Assembly: GCA_035363255.1 (NCBI GenBank) | Contig: DAOSES010000033.1 | Location: 1 to 16,781 of the forward strand | Origin: T3SED10-260 sp035363255 | Lineage (GTDB): Bacteria > Caldisericota > Caldisericia > UBA6126 | Direction: 5' to 3' | Length of the DNA stretch: 16,781 bases | In this document: in pieces, positions 6,847 to 14,508 of the stretch | Numbering within the stretch: the first letter of the stretch is position 1 | How the letters are laid out: each line of letters starts with the position of its first letter | Position numbers and translations under genes: made by a program | Notes under the pieces: generated by a model | What the model saw: only the letters and a program-made list of their open reading frames with translations | Told to the model about the DNA's origin: nothing | The model's database searches: none

Positions 6847-7529
6847 GGTTCAAGAAAACGGTATCCCACACTAAACACTGATTCAATGTATTGGGGCTGT
6901 TTTGAAGAATCACCCAATTTTTTTCTAATGTTTTTGATATGAACATCGATGGTACGTTCTTCCACCAAGACATCCTGGTCAGCGTATATTTCATCCATGA
7001 GTTGCATCCGTGAAAACACATAACCTGGATGTTGGGCAAGAAAATAGAGCAATTTAAACTCCAAAGCTGAGAATTTAAGTATTTGCTTATTTTGATACAC
7101 TTCCATTTTGCGTGGATCGATGGATAGATCCTTGATTTTCAGGCTACTGCTTCGATTAAATTCATTGTGGGGAGAACTTCTTCTGAGAATCGCTTTAATC
7201 CTGGCTAAAAGCTCCCTTGGACTGAAGGGTTTGCTTAAGTAGTCGTCTGCTCCAGATTCCAATCCCATTACTTTATCAAACTCGTCAGATTTTGCCGTTA
7301 AGAGAATGAGAGGGGTGTCACTTTGCTGTCGAATAGTTTTCAGAACAGACCAACCGTCCACTTCTGGCAACATAAGATCAAGCACTACCAGATCAGGGTG
7401 TATCGAGCGAAACTGCTGGATACCCTCAGCACCGTTAGGAGCGATGCTAACCCGGTAGTGCTCTTTTTCTAAATACAATTGGATCAAGGACGCGATTTTC
7501 TCGTCGTCCTCGATCACTAAAATATGCAT
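6843..7529 (-). CDS. OmpR/PhoB-family response regulator
   Basis: The 228-residue DNA-binding regulator has an N-terminal receiver domain with acidic pocket D8/D9, phosphorylation site D51 (LVVLDLMLP), T78 and K100 (YLSKPF), then a winged-helix output domain (about 130-227) ending in ERTIDVHIKNIRKKLG and SVGYRFLEP. It should control genes in response to the kinase at 5683-6846. The ATG lies three bases after the TGA of the ferritin-like gene with no visible ribosome binding site, so translation probably depends on coupling to that gene. Its stop overlaps the kinase ATG. This tight order suggests that ferritin-like protein, regulator and kinase are made together. Confidence 0.94.
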   Translation of the reverse strand: MHILVIEDDEKIASLIQLYLEKEHYRVSIAPNGAEGIQQFRSIHPDLVVLDLMLPEVDGWSVLKTIRQQSDTPLILLTAKSDEFDKVMGLESGADDYLSKPFSPRELLARIKAILRRSSPHNEFNRSSSLKIKDLSIDPRKMEVYQNKQILKFSALEFKLLYFLAQHPGYVFSRMQLMDEIYADQDVLVEERTIDVHIKNIRKKLGDSSKQPQYIESVFSVGYRFLEP

Positions 7530-7532
7530 TGA

Positions 7533-7841
7533 TCAGTGTTTTTTGAGTTTTTCAGCCAGCTCTTCGACTTCTTCGTAGCCTTCTTTATAAAACTCTTTTT
7601 CTTTGGGGTCCAGCTCAAAAAGCAGTTTCATAAATTCGCCAGCATGAACCTTTTCTTCGTCCGCAATATCTTTTAAGACTTCAATCGCCAGGGGATGCTC
7701 ACAGGATTCAGCCAGTTGAAGATAGAGCTGAATAGCTTCATATTCTGCAGAAATCATAAAACGGATGGCTCGAATCAATTCTTCATGACTCAGTTTTTTG
7801 CCATGAGCCAAACCAGAAAAGGGATGTCCAAAATCAGGCAT
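7533..7841 (-). CDS. Encapsulated-ferritin-like (EncFtn-type) iron protein
   Basis: The product is a 102-residue two-helix half-ferritin. Likely metal ligands are E33 in SAEYEAIQLY and E63/H66 in DEEKVHAGEF; the spacing E-29-E-2-H is the same as I recall for the di-iron site of encapsulated ferritins (E32, E62, H65 in Rhodospirillum rubrum). Helix hydrophobicity and the GEFMKLL ending also resemble the Pyrococcus furiosus EncFtn domain. Such proteins dimerise to form ferroxidase sites that oxidise Fe(II). There is no encapsulin shell gene in the window and no obvious cargo-loading peptide in the C-terminus (EELAEKLKKH). A rubrerythrin-like role in peroxide defence is the alternative. ATG start with AAGGAGG five bases upstream; it is 20 bases after the foldase gene. 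Confidence 0.82.
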   Translation of the reverse strand: MPDFGHPFSGLAHGKKLSHEELIRAIRFMISAEYEAIQLYLQLAESCEHPLAIEVLKDIADEEKVHAGEFMKLLFELDPKEKEFYKEGYEEVEELAEKLKKH

Positions 7842-7861
7842 ATGCTATCCTCCTTATAATT

Positions 7862-8947
7862 TTATGGCATAGGGGGCATTTGCTGCTGCATCTGAGAATA
7901 AGCAGAGGGAGGAGGAGGGATAAGCTCTTTGACGCTGTAGATCTTCTCAAGATTAGCAGTAAAGGTCTCGACACTTTTAAACTTTTTCTCTTCCATGAGA
8001 TCTTTAAATACGATGTCTCGGATGGTTTCGAGGGCATTATTAGTGGCAGGAATAAACTCTTTCACGCGGATAACAAAATAGAGCTCCTGATTGTCGGTGA
8101 GGGTGGCAATAAAGGGGGTCATAATAGGACGATCCTTTTTGAAAATCTGTTCTGCCAATTGGGGAGGAATTTTGGAGGCTTGGATGGGGCCGGCGTCTCC
8201 GGGAGGTGCTTTATCTTCTTTGATCTCTTCAGCAGGGATAAATCTTCGAGCTACTTCATGAAAATCTGCTCCAGTTTTGATTTCGTTGAGCACTTGTTCG
8301 GCTTCTGCTTTGGTGGGAGTATTTATGATATGAAGATGAGCTCCTTCTTCTTGGTTGTAGCGTGCAAAGCGTTCTTCATAAAAAGCTTTCAATTCCTCAT
8401 CACTGATGGTGATTTGATCATAAGTGGATTGCATGATTTTTTCTTGCATAGCTTGCTTCTTCATGTCGTTAAGGAAGACATCGTAGCTGATATTGTGTTG
8501 TTTTAACACTTCTTCGAAAGACAGTTCAGCGCCCTTCCAGTTTTCTTCGATCATTGCCTTGAATCTATCTACCACTACTTTGATTTCTTCTTCAGTAAGG
8601 GTGATTTTGTTTTCTTCGGCATATACTGTAAAAAGTAGATTGGCTTTGTAGGTTTTATAGGCTTGAATCACAAATTCACTTATGATGTTTTGGACTTCTT
8701 CTGGTTTCATGGATTTGGTGTCTTCCACAAAGGTGGGGGGTTTTAGCTTTTCGACTTCGTCCATGATCTCTTTTTTACTTACTTTTTTGTCTTTTATCGA
8801 AAAGACAATTGCATTATCTTTTGCAGACATAAAGTCAAGCGTACCATTACTGCTTTGTTTCTTACCACAGGAGCTAACGCTGAAAATGGTAAAAACAAGA
8901 CACAAAGATACAAGTATCACCTGAATACATTTATTCACTGTTTGCAT
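7862..8947 (-). CDS. PrsA/SurA-type peptidyl-prolyl isomerase lipoprotein
   Basis: This 361-residue lipoprotein folds exported proteins outside the membrane. The N-terminus is a lipoprotein signal with the lipobox VSSC and lipidation at C27. It is followed by a helical SurA_N/chaperone region (about 55-190) with many charged residues, a PpiC parvulin-type rotamase domain (about 200-310; HLHIIN replaces the usual HILV strand, and PGDAGPI matches the GGDLG loop), and a helical end. The tail is unusual: proline- and methionine-rich (PPPPSAYSQMQQQMPPMP). ATG start with AAGGAG eight bases upstream. It is first in a four-gene operon with the ferritin-like protein and the two-component system, behind a strong promoter. 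Confidence 0.88.
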   Translation of the reverse strand: MQTVNKCIQVILVSLCLVFTIFSVSSCGKKQSSNGTLDFMSAKDNAIVFSIKDKKVSKKEIMDEVEKLKPPTFVEDTKSMKPEEVQNIISEFVIQAYKTYKANLLFTVYAEENKITLTEEEIKVVVDRFKAMIEENWKGAELSFEEVLKQHNISYDVFLNDMKKQAMQEKIMQSTYDQITISDEELKAFYEERFARYNQEEGAHLHIINTPTKAEAEQVLNEIKTGADFHEVARRFIPAEEIKEDKAPPGDAGPIQASKIPPQLAEQIFKKDRPIMTPFIATLTDNQELYFVIRVKEFIPATNNALETIRDIVFKDLMEEKKFKSVETFTANLEKIYSVKELIPPPPSAYSQMQQQMPPMP

Positions 8948-9029
8948 GGATAGGACTCCTTGAAAAATTATTTATTGCTTCCGTATATCACAAATTAAAA
9001 AAATGATCCCATTCTAATCATTGCATGAG

Positions 9030-9058
9030 ATTATAAATCCAAGCTCGGTCTTTTTCAA
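9030..9058 (-). promoter_or_regulatory. Strong sigma-A-type promoter of the foldase-ferritin-TCS operon
   Basis: On the minus strand TTGAAA (9053-9058) and TATAAT (9030-9035) are separated by exactly 17 bases. The transcript would start near 9023, leaving a leader of about 75 bases before the ATG at 8947. In that leader AATGAT and ATCATT, followed by a T-run, could form a weak 6-bp hairpin, but it is too weak to call a terminator. Not resolved: whether the operon's own regulator binds here. Confidence 0.72.
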
Positions 9059-9097
9059 TTAAAGTAAGGGAGTTTTTCTTATTTTTCCACGAAAAGG

Positions 9098-9126
9098 TTG
9101 GTGGCTGCCAAGGGCTATGATACAAT
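9098..9126 (+). promoter_or_regulatory. Promoter of the PP2C-stalk protein operon
   Basis: TTGGTG (9098-9103) and TACAAT (9121-9126) are 17 bases apart, 36 bases before the preferred ATG at 9163. The -35 box lies in an imperfect palindrome (TTGGTGGCTGCCAA, 9098-9111). This promoter is divergent from, and about 40 bases away from, the foldase operon promoter, so a common regulator could reach both. Confidence 0.6.
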
Positions 9127-9162
9127 AATAAAACCTTAGCAATGAGGAGATGGGGTCAAATC

Positions 9163-10749
9163 ATGGAACAGGCAAAAATGAATGTGTTTTACAAAACTGA
9201 AAAAGGACAAATAAAGAGGCGTAACGAGGACTTTATTTTTGTAGCTTCTTCCGAAATAGATACTTTTAATCCTGATCATGGCATCTTGTATATTTTAGCG
9301 GATGGAATTGGTGGAAACATCAACAGTAATCTTGCTTGCAAGGAATTTGTTTTTTTCCTGGCAAATGCCTATTATTCTAACGCTTCTCATCAGAATCCTG
9401 AGCAAGCTCTTAAAACATCCATCATTGAAGCCCACAAGCAACTGAAACGCAAAACAGAAGAATGGAATACTCCCAAGCTTGCTATCGGTCTGACACTTGT
9501 TCTTTCTTTGCAAAACAAAGCTCTCATACTTAATGCAGGAGGAGGGAGAATTGCTGTTGCAACCAATCTTCTCCGGCAAGAACCCGAAGTGCGACTTTTT
9601 TCCTCCGATAGCCCACCCATCCAGGATACTCAGGATCCTGTGTTTAATCTGCACCCGATCGAAAAAGCACTTGAGCGTATGTGTCTTATTTCCGACGGCT
9701 TTGATCAATGGATCAACGATAAAGAATTCAAAGAGTTTTTCAGTAGGTTCCACAAAAAACCCTTGCTTGAGAAATTATTCAACCTCACCAATCTTTCCCA
9801 GTCAGAGGATAATCTGAGTGCACTCATTGCTGAATCTGGTAAAACCTTAAAAACCAGCAAGAGTTCTGCCTCCCCCCGAAAGATCAATATCAAACCATGG
9901 CTTATAGCACTTTTGCTAGCTTTACTTGCATACCTTTTTGTTGTTTTTGGTCTGCCATACCTCAAAACGCTCTCTCAAGGCTTTAAGCAGACAACCACAA
10001 ACAATGAGTTTGCAAGCTCAATCATACCACCCTTACCAGAAGAACTGCCTCCCCAAGAGGAACATACTCCTCCTCCTACAGAAGAAGCAAACCCCCCTCC
10101 CCAGGAAGAAGCTCCTCCTCCCCTCCCCGAGGATGCTCCAACTCCTCCCAAAGAGGAACCTGCGCCTCCCCCACCCCCACCCCCACCTGCACCCCCTTCT
10201 CCTCCCACTCCTTCCTCGCCCCCTTCTGTCCCAGCTCCCAAACCCCCACCAAGCCCAGCTCCTGTCAAGTTTCAGAAAGCCACAGTGAGTTTTTCTTCTC
10301 AACCCGCTGGAGTCAAGGTGTATATCAACGGAAGCTATCAGGGCACTACGCCTTTTCAGATTGAGCTTCCCACTGGTTCACATAAAGTGCTATATTCCAA
10401 ACCCCTATATGGAGAAAAAACCGAAACACTGATCATCAGCGGAAACTCCGCAAGACAAAGCTTTGCTCTCAATATGCGAATGATAGTGTATCCGGTTGAA
10501 ATTCGATCCCAACCTGCAGATGCGAAAATCTATATCAATGGACAGTATATCGCTCTGACGCCCCATGTGTTGGAGCTTAAACCTGGCACCTGGACTCTCA
10601 CTATTTCCAAGCCAGGCTTTAGTGAGTATCAACAGGTCATTACCATCGAAGACAATCAAAATCCAAGTCCCAGAACTTATAATATCAACTTACTTGCCTC
10701 TACTGCAGGTAAACATCCGAGAGGGTGGACCATGGAGAGTGCCCAATGA
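9163..10749 (+). CDS. Transmembrane PP2C-type phosphatase with two extracytoplasmic PEGA domains
   Basis: The 528-residue protein has a PP2C Ser/Thr phosphatase domain (about 1-230) with metal-binding motifs RRNEDF (D23), ILADGIGG (D47, G48), ISDGFD and EDNLS, so it should be active. It continues with one membrane span (about 245-268), a proline- and glutamate-rich stretch of about 80 residues (about 288-370), and two PEGA domains (about 372-440 and 443-515; SQPAGVKVYING and SQPADAKIYING). Topology would put the phosphatase inside and the PEGA domains outside, the stalk crossing the wall. An ATG 21 bases upstream (9142) is in frame but lacks a ribosome binding site; GGAGATGGGG lies before the ATG chosen. 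Its stop overlaps the next gene's start. No partner kinase is present. Confidence 0.88.
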   Translation: MEQAKMNVFYKTEKGQIKRRNEDFIFVASSEIDTFNPDHGILYILADGIGGNINSNLACKEFVFFLANAYYSNASHQNPEQALKTSIIEAHKQLKRKTEEWNTPKLAIGLTLVLSLQNKALILNAGGGRIAVATNLLRQEPEVRLFSSDSPPIQDTQDPVFNLHPIEKALERMCLISDGFDQWINDKEFKEFFSRFHKKPLLEKLFNLTNLSQSEDNLSALIAESGKTLKTSKSSASPRKINIKPWLIALLLALLAYLFVVFGLPYLKTLSQGFKQTTTNNEFASSIIPPLPEELPPQEEHTPPPTEEANPPPQEEAPPPLPEDAPTPPKEEPAPPPPPPPPAPPSPPTPSSPPSVPAPKPPPSPAPVKFQKATVSFSSQPAGVKVYINGSYQGTTPFQIELPTGSHKVLYSKPLYGEKTETLIISGNSARQSFALNMRMIVYPVEIRSQPADAKIYINGQYIALTPHVLELKPGTWTLTISKPGFSEYQQVITIEDNQNPSPRTYNINLLASTAGKHPRGWTMESAQ

Positions 10750-13376
10750 ACAGGAAAAATTCTTTTTTATCTAAACTTTGTGTTCTTGTTCTTGTCTATG
10801 CAATATCGTTTGGTGTTCTACCCAGGCAAACTCAATCTCAAACCAAGCTTGACGCAGGATGGATTTCTGTCAATCATATGCTTCCCGAGCATTTGCTGGT
10901 ACATGATATTGCTTCTTTTGGAGCTCAACATGAAGCGCTGATCATTGCTTCAGATGCAGGAGCCTATGTTTCCAACGATGAGGCAATGAGCTGGATAGAT
11001 GCTAGCAAGGGGCTCCAACATCCAGAAGTTCAATGTCTCGCGGTGGATCAAAGTGGCCTGCAAGTCTTTGGGGGCACACGAAGAAACGGAGTGGTCAAGT
11101 ATCTTCCAGCCACAGGCAATTGGATAAGATATAGCACCAACCTTCCTGCTCGTAGTATCCTTGCACTCAAGGCGGGAAATGAATACCTTTACGCTGGCAC
11201 CAATTATGAGGGTTTGTTTCGGGTGAAAATCGGCTCAGAACGTTGGGCGGATCTGACAGTGGATGACAAAAACACTCTTCTCAAAGAATGTAATATTCAA
11301 GATATTGCCATGATTGGCGAAGATCGTATTTTTCTTGCAAGCGACAAAGGAATTATATTTACTGAAGATACGGGTCTCACCTGGAAACAACACGCTGATC
11401 CCGCTTTAAGGACCAAACAGTTTACCTGCATTGAATTCGACCAGACACATCAACTACTTCTTGCAGGTACTGATGGCAAAGGACTGGTTTTGTCCCGGGA
11501 TTTGGGTAAAAGCTGGCAAACTGTTTCTATCAACACCAGCCCACTCTCTCAAGCTAATATCAAAGCCATAGCTTTTCATCCTGAGCATTCCAATATTTGG
11601 TACACAGCTTCTGATAGAGAAGGTGTATTTGTAACTCTCGATCAAGGCAGTGCCTGGAATGAAATGAATCAGGGCTTGGGCAATACACGAATTCAATCCA
11701 TGATGAGCTGGTCGTTTGGTAGCTTTTCACTTCTTGCAGGGACAGTAGGATCCGGGATATACAAATTTGTTAGTGCTTTTCCTCCCCAGGCTCCCACGTG
11801 GTCTTACTCCATTGGAAAAGAACAGGTCCAGCTTTCCTGGGAAACAAGCCAACAAGGAACCCATCCTGTGGCTGGCTACGCTGTCTATCGCTCCAAAGAC
11901 GCTAATCCCTATCATTGGGAGGAACAAGTTCGTCTTGACAAGAACAGCAGAACATGGATAGATAAAAATGTAAGGTGGGGAGAGCTTTGGTTTTACTCTC
12001 TTCGAGCCTTTGATAGCCAGGAAAAACCCTTATATTCAGCTTTTTCAGAAGTCAAACGGATTGTGGTGGATGATTTACCAGAAATACTCCTCCAGCATCC
12101 TCCCGAAGGTTTTGAAACCGAAGAGGAAAGCATCCTGGTCCAGGGTACGGTTCGTGATGAAGGCTCAGGAGTCAAAACCCTCACCCTTCTGCTTAAACCC
12201 GCCCAGGGGCAAACACAGGAGCAAACCCTCCCTTGGAACAGCGAAGGAAAATTTGAAGCCCAGGTCAAACTCAGTCTGGGAAATCAGGAGCTTACCCTTC
12301 GAGCCGAAGACGCTCAGGGCAACATCAGCGAAGTCAAACGTCAGATATTGCGAAAAGAACCTTTCATCGACAAGGATCCTCCCACTCTTATACTTCAGCA
12401 TCCTCCCGAAGGTTTTGAAACCGAAGAGGAAAGCATCCTGGTCCAGGGTACGGTTCGTGATGAAGGCTCAGGAGTCAAAACCCTCACCCTTCTGCTTAAA
12501 CCCGCCCAGGGGCAAACACAGGAGCAAACCCTCCCTTGGAACAGCGAAGGAAAATTTGAAGCCCAGGTCAAACTCAGTCTGGGAAATCAGGAGCTTACCC
12601 TTCGAGCCGAAGACGCTCAGGGCAACATCAGCGAAGTCAAACGTCAGATATTGCGAAAAGAACCTTTCATCGACAAGGATCCTCCCACTCTTATACTTCA
12701 GCATCCTCCCGAAGGTTTTGAAACCGAAGAGGAAAGCATCCTGGTCCAGGGTACGGTTCGTGATGAAGGCTCAGGAGTCAAAACCCTCACCCTTCTGCTT
12801 AAACCCGCCCAGGGGCAAACACAGGAGCAAACCCTCCCTTGGAACAGCGAAGGAAAATTTGAAGCCCAGGTCAAACTCAGTCTGGGAAATCAGGAGCTTA
12901 CCCTTCGAGCCGAAGACGCTCAGGGCAACATCAGCGAAGTCAAACGTCAGATATTGCGAAAAGAACTCATCAAAGAGCTTGTCATTAAATTACGAATCGG
13001 AAGCAAAACAGCTAGGATAGGAGACCGAGAAACGCTTCTTCCAGTGGCGCCACAGATTTTCCGCGGACGCACTATGGTGCCTCTTCGTTTTTTAGCTGAA
13101 GCCTTTGGCGCAAAAGTCCAATGGTTGGCTTCCCGCCAGGAAATACAAATTACCTATCGTGAAAAATTTATTACCCTTTGGTTGAATCAAACTCGTGTGC
13201 TTATCGAGGATTTGCTGGATTCTTCAAAACCTCCAGTGCAAAAACAACTGGATGTATATCCCTACTTGAATCAGGGCACCACCATGATACCCATTCGATT
13301 TATTTCAGATGAATTTGGCGCTAGAGTCGAATGGAAAGCGGATATTCAGGAGATTACCATTCACTGGATCCCATAA
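10746..13376 (+). CDS. Secreted multidomain protein: beta-propeller, FnIII-like, three Ig-like repeats, stalk domain
   Basis: The 876-residue exported protein starts with a signal peptide (about 1-32). It is followed by a BNR/sortilin-like beta-propeller (about 40-340) with repeated sequences such as YVSNDEAMSW, FTEDTGLTW and LSRDLGKSW. Next come a fibronectin III-like domain (about 345-440), three identical 101-residue Ig-like units (about 450-740; the third lacks its last linker) and a C-terminal copper-amine-oxidase N-domain-type stalk module (about 745-876; RTMVPLRFLAEAFGAKVQW and TTMIPIRFISDEFGARVEW). The stalk module is a common surface module and does not imply amine oxidase activity. 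The ATG overlaps the PP2C stop (ATGA) with GGAG eight bases upstream, so the two are made together. A surface sensor or adhesion role is plausible but inferred. Confidence 0.87.
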   Translation: MNRKNSFLSKLCVLVLVYAISFGVLPRQTQSQTKLDAGWISVNHMLPEHLLVHDIASFGAQHEALIIASDAGAYVSNDEAMSWIDASKGLQHPEVQCLAVDQSGLQVFGGTRRNGVVKYLPATGNWIRYSTNLPARSILALKAGNEYLYAGTNYEGLFRVKIGSERWADLTVDDKNTLLKECNIQDIAMIGEDRIFLASDKGIIFTEDTGLTWKQHADPALRTKQFTCIEFDQTHQLLLAGTDGKGLVLSRDLGKSWQTVSINTSPLSQANIKAIAFHPEHSNIWYTASDREGVFVTLDQGSAWNEMNQGLGNTRIQSMMSWSFGSFSLLAGTVGSGIYKFVSAFPPQAPTWSYSIGKEQVQLSWETSQQGTHPVAGYAVYRSKDANPYHWEEQVRLDKNSRTWIDKNVRWGELWFYSLRAFDSQEKPLYSAFSEVKRIVVDDLPEILLQHPPEGFETEEESILVQGTVRDEGSGVKTLTLLLKPAQGQTQEQTLPWNSEGKFEAQVKLSLGNQELTLRAEDAQGNISEVKRQILRKEPFIDKDPPTLILQHPPEGFETEEESILVQGTVRDEGSGVKTLTLLLKPAQGQTQEQTLPWNSEGKFEAQVKLSLGNQELTLRAEDAQGNISEVKRQILRKEPFIDKDPPTLILQHPPEGFETEEESILVQGTVRDEGSGVKTLTLLLKPAQGQTQEQTLPWNSEGKFEAQVKLSLGNQELTLRAEDAQGNISEVKRQILRKELIKELVIKLRIGSKTARIGDRETLLPVAPQIFRGRTMVPLRFLAEAFGAKVQWLASRQEIQITYREKFITLWLNQTRVLIEDLLDSSKPPVQKQLDVYPYLNQGTTMIPIRFISDEFGARVEWKADIQEITIHWIP
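12093..12966 (+). repeat. 303-bp tandem repeats, nearly three copies, identical in DNA
   Basis: The unit begins at 12093, 12396 and 12699, a period of 303 bp or 101 codons. The first two units are complete and the third ends at 12966, just before its linker. I see no base difference between copies in the parts shared. Each unit encodes an Ig-like module with the boundary sequence HPPEGFETEEESILVQG. Because the period is a multiple of three, copies can be gained or lost without a frameshift. It also keeps a +1-frame pseudo-ORF open through the region. Confidence 0.95.
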
Positions 13377-13695
13377 AGGGGTTGATTTCTCCATGATATT
13401 GATGTTTTTTCATATCTACTGCTCCTGAGGGTAAAAAGCTGATACCTTCTTTTATCAAAAGCTTGCGTTGATCTTTCTCAGGTTGAAATGGATTGGCGAG
13501 AGGAATTTCTCCTGTTTTTTTCACCACTCGATGCCAGGGGAGGGAAGCAGGGCAGGTATGCATAGCCCATCCCACCAGTCTGGAGCCTCTGGGGTGCCCG
13601 AGGAGTAAGGCAATTTGACCGTAACTCACCACATAGCCAGGGGGAATTTCTTTGACGATTTCATAAACCTGCTGAAAAAAAGAAGCATCAGGCAT
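13354..13695 (-). CDS. Alkyltransferase-like (ATL) DNA-repair protein
   Basis: The 113-residue protein of the MGMT DNA-binding-domain fold has the nucleotide-flipping tyrosine (Y25 in SYGQIA), the arginine finger R39 (GSRLVGWAM) and PWHRVV in place of the active-site PCHRV. Tryptophan W54 replaces the alkyl-accepting cysteine, which marks ATL proteins: they bind O6-alkylguanine and flag it for nucleotide excision repair but do not remove the group. The start is ATG at 13693-13695, four bases after the signal peptidase stop, with no ribosome binding site; coupled translation is likely. Upstream extension would only overlap the signal peptidase gene. Its 3' end overlaps the stalk protein gene by 23 bases. 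Confidence 0.88.
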   Translation of the reverse strand: MPDASFFQQVYEIVKEIPPGYVVSYGQIALLLGHPRGSRLVGWAMHTCPASLPWHRVVKKTGEIPLANPFQPEKDQRKLLIKEGISFLPSGAVDMKKHQYHGEINPFMGSSEW

Positions 13696-13699
13696 GAGT

Positions 13700-14305
13700 T
13701 TATTTTTCTGGAGGACTACTTTCCTGAGTTTTTGTTTCCTCGGTAGTCTCTTTTGGAGTTTCGTGTATTTCGTATTTAACCTGGCCAAAAACTTGAAAAT
13801 CTTTCATGGGCCAAAGCACAAACATGGTTTTTCCATGAATATGATCTTTGGTGATGGCTCCAAAGTCTCTGCTATCCATGCTGTTGTTGCGGTGATCGCC
13901 CAAAACGAAGAATTCATTTTCTCCAAGGACTACAGGACCCACCATCCCTGGAGTGTCAATTTGGGAAAGATAGGGTTCGATCAACTCGGTTTGGTTGATA
14001 AACACTTTGCCATTTTTTACTTCGATGGATTCTCCCGGGAGACCAATTACTCGCTTGATATAGTGAATATTGGAGGTATTGCCAGGGGGATTGAAGACCA
14101 CAATATCACCTCTTTTGGGAGGATTGATACGGTAAACGATTTTATTGACCATGATCAGGTCGTTGTTATGTAAGGTTGGTTGCATGGAACCCATTTGGAC
14201 TCGGTAGGGCTGAAAGAGATAATTGCGAACCAGGAAAGCTATCAGAAGAGCAAATATGATAGTTTTGAGCCATTCAACCATTTCTTTTTTCCAAGCTTGA
14301 TTCAT
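13700..14305 (-). CDS. lepB: Signal peptidase I
   Basis: The 201-residue membrane peptidase cleaves signal peptides from exported proteins. One N-terminal membrane anchor (about 12-30) is followed by the catalytic serine S40 in MGSMQPTL and the catalytic lysine K84 in YIKRVIGLPG, then the conserved GDHRNNSMDSRDFG box. The tail (about 180-201) is rich in Glu, Thr and Pro and ends SSPPEK. Single anchor and size are as in Gram-positive type I enzymes. ATG start with AAAGGAG ten bases upstream. The ATL gene follows four bases after its stop. Upstream, AT-rich sequence to 14443 must hold its promoter, but I could not choose a convincing one. Confidence 0.95.
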   Translation of the reverse strand: MNQAWKKEMVEWLKTIIFALLIAFLVRNYLFQPYRVQMGSMQPTLHNNDLIMVNKIVYRINPPKRGDIVVFNPPGNTSNIHYIKRVIGLPGESIEVKNGKVFINQTELIEPYLSQIDTPGMVGPVVLGENEFFVLGDHRNNSMDSRDFGAITKDHIHGKTMFVLWPMKDFQVFGQVKYEIHETPKETTEETKTQESSPPEK

Positions 14306-14443
14306 TCTAAAAACGCTCCTTTGCTACATTTCAAATATATATAATACCCTATTGAGTGGAAAATACCATATTAAATCTTGAGCAAATCCAGGAAACAAAT
14401 TTATATAATGTTTTTATGTAGATAAATATTATTTAAAAATATA

Positions 14444-14471
14444 TTGACAATATTTTATAACTTGTTAAAAT
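14444..14471 (+). promoter_or_regulatory. Promoter of the leader-ABC exporter operon
   Basis: TTGACA (14444-14449) is a perfect -35 box, and TAAAAT (14466-14471) follows after 16 bases. Transcription should begin near 14478, 30 bases before the first mini-ORF and about 350 bases before the ABC ATPase ATG. This long leader contains the three mini-ORFs and the hairpin described below. Confidence 0.65.
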
Positions 14472-14508
14472 CGTACAAGATTTAGCAGAAAGGAGGAAGG
14501 TGAATAAG

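Noticed and set aside
7880..8506. 208-codon plus-strand frame opposite the foldase gene
   Set aside because: Phenylalanine-rich shadow of the lipoprotein gene with no start signals or domain.
9142..9162. Seven-codon longer start for the PP2C protein
   Set aside because: No ribosome binding site before ATG 9142, while GGAGATGGGG precedes ATG 9163 and the conserved domain begins soon after.
9975..10302. Minus-strand frames encoding glycine- and tryptophan/arginine-rich peptides
   Set aside because: They are the reverse reading of the proline-rich stalk (CCN codons) of the PP2C protein; composition alone explains them.
10725..10745. Earlier ATG for the propeller/stalk protein
   Set aside because: The seven extra residues carry acidic residues ahead of the signal peptide, and the overlap ATGA at 10746 with GGAG at proper distance is the better start.
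12010..13020. Long open frame (336 codons) in the +1 frame over the 303-bp repeats
   Set aside because: The repeat period is a multiple of three, so one stop-free unit makes all units open. The peptide is basic, repetitive and lacks a start signal, while the main frame has clear domains.
10746..13376. Copper amine oxidase function for the stalk protein
   Set aside because: Only the N-terminal-domain-type module is present; no topaquinone or copper-ligand catalytic domain is visible.
13696..13788. N-terminal extension of the ATL protein by 31 residues
   Set aside because: The extension is basic and lies wholly in the signal peptidase gene; ATL proteins are about 100-115 residues and start just before the helix seen after ATG 13695.
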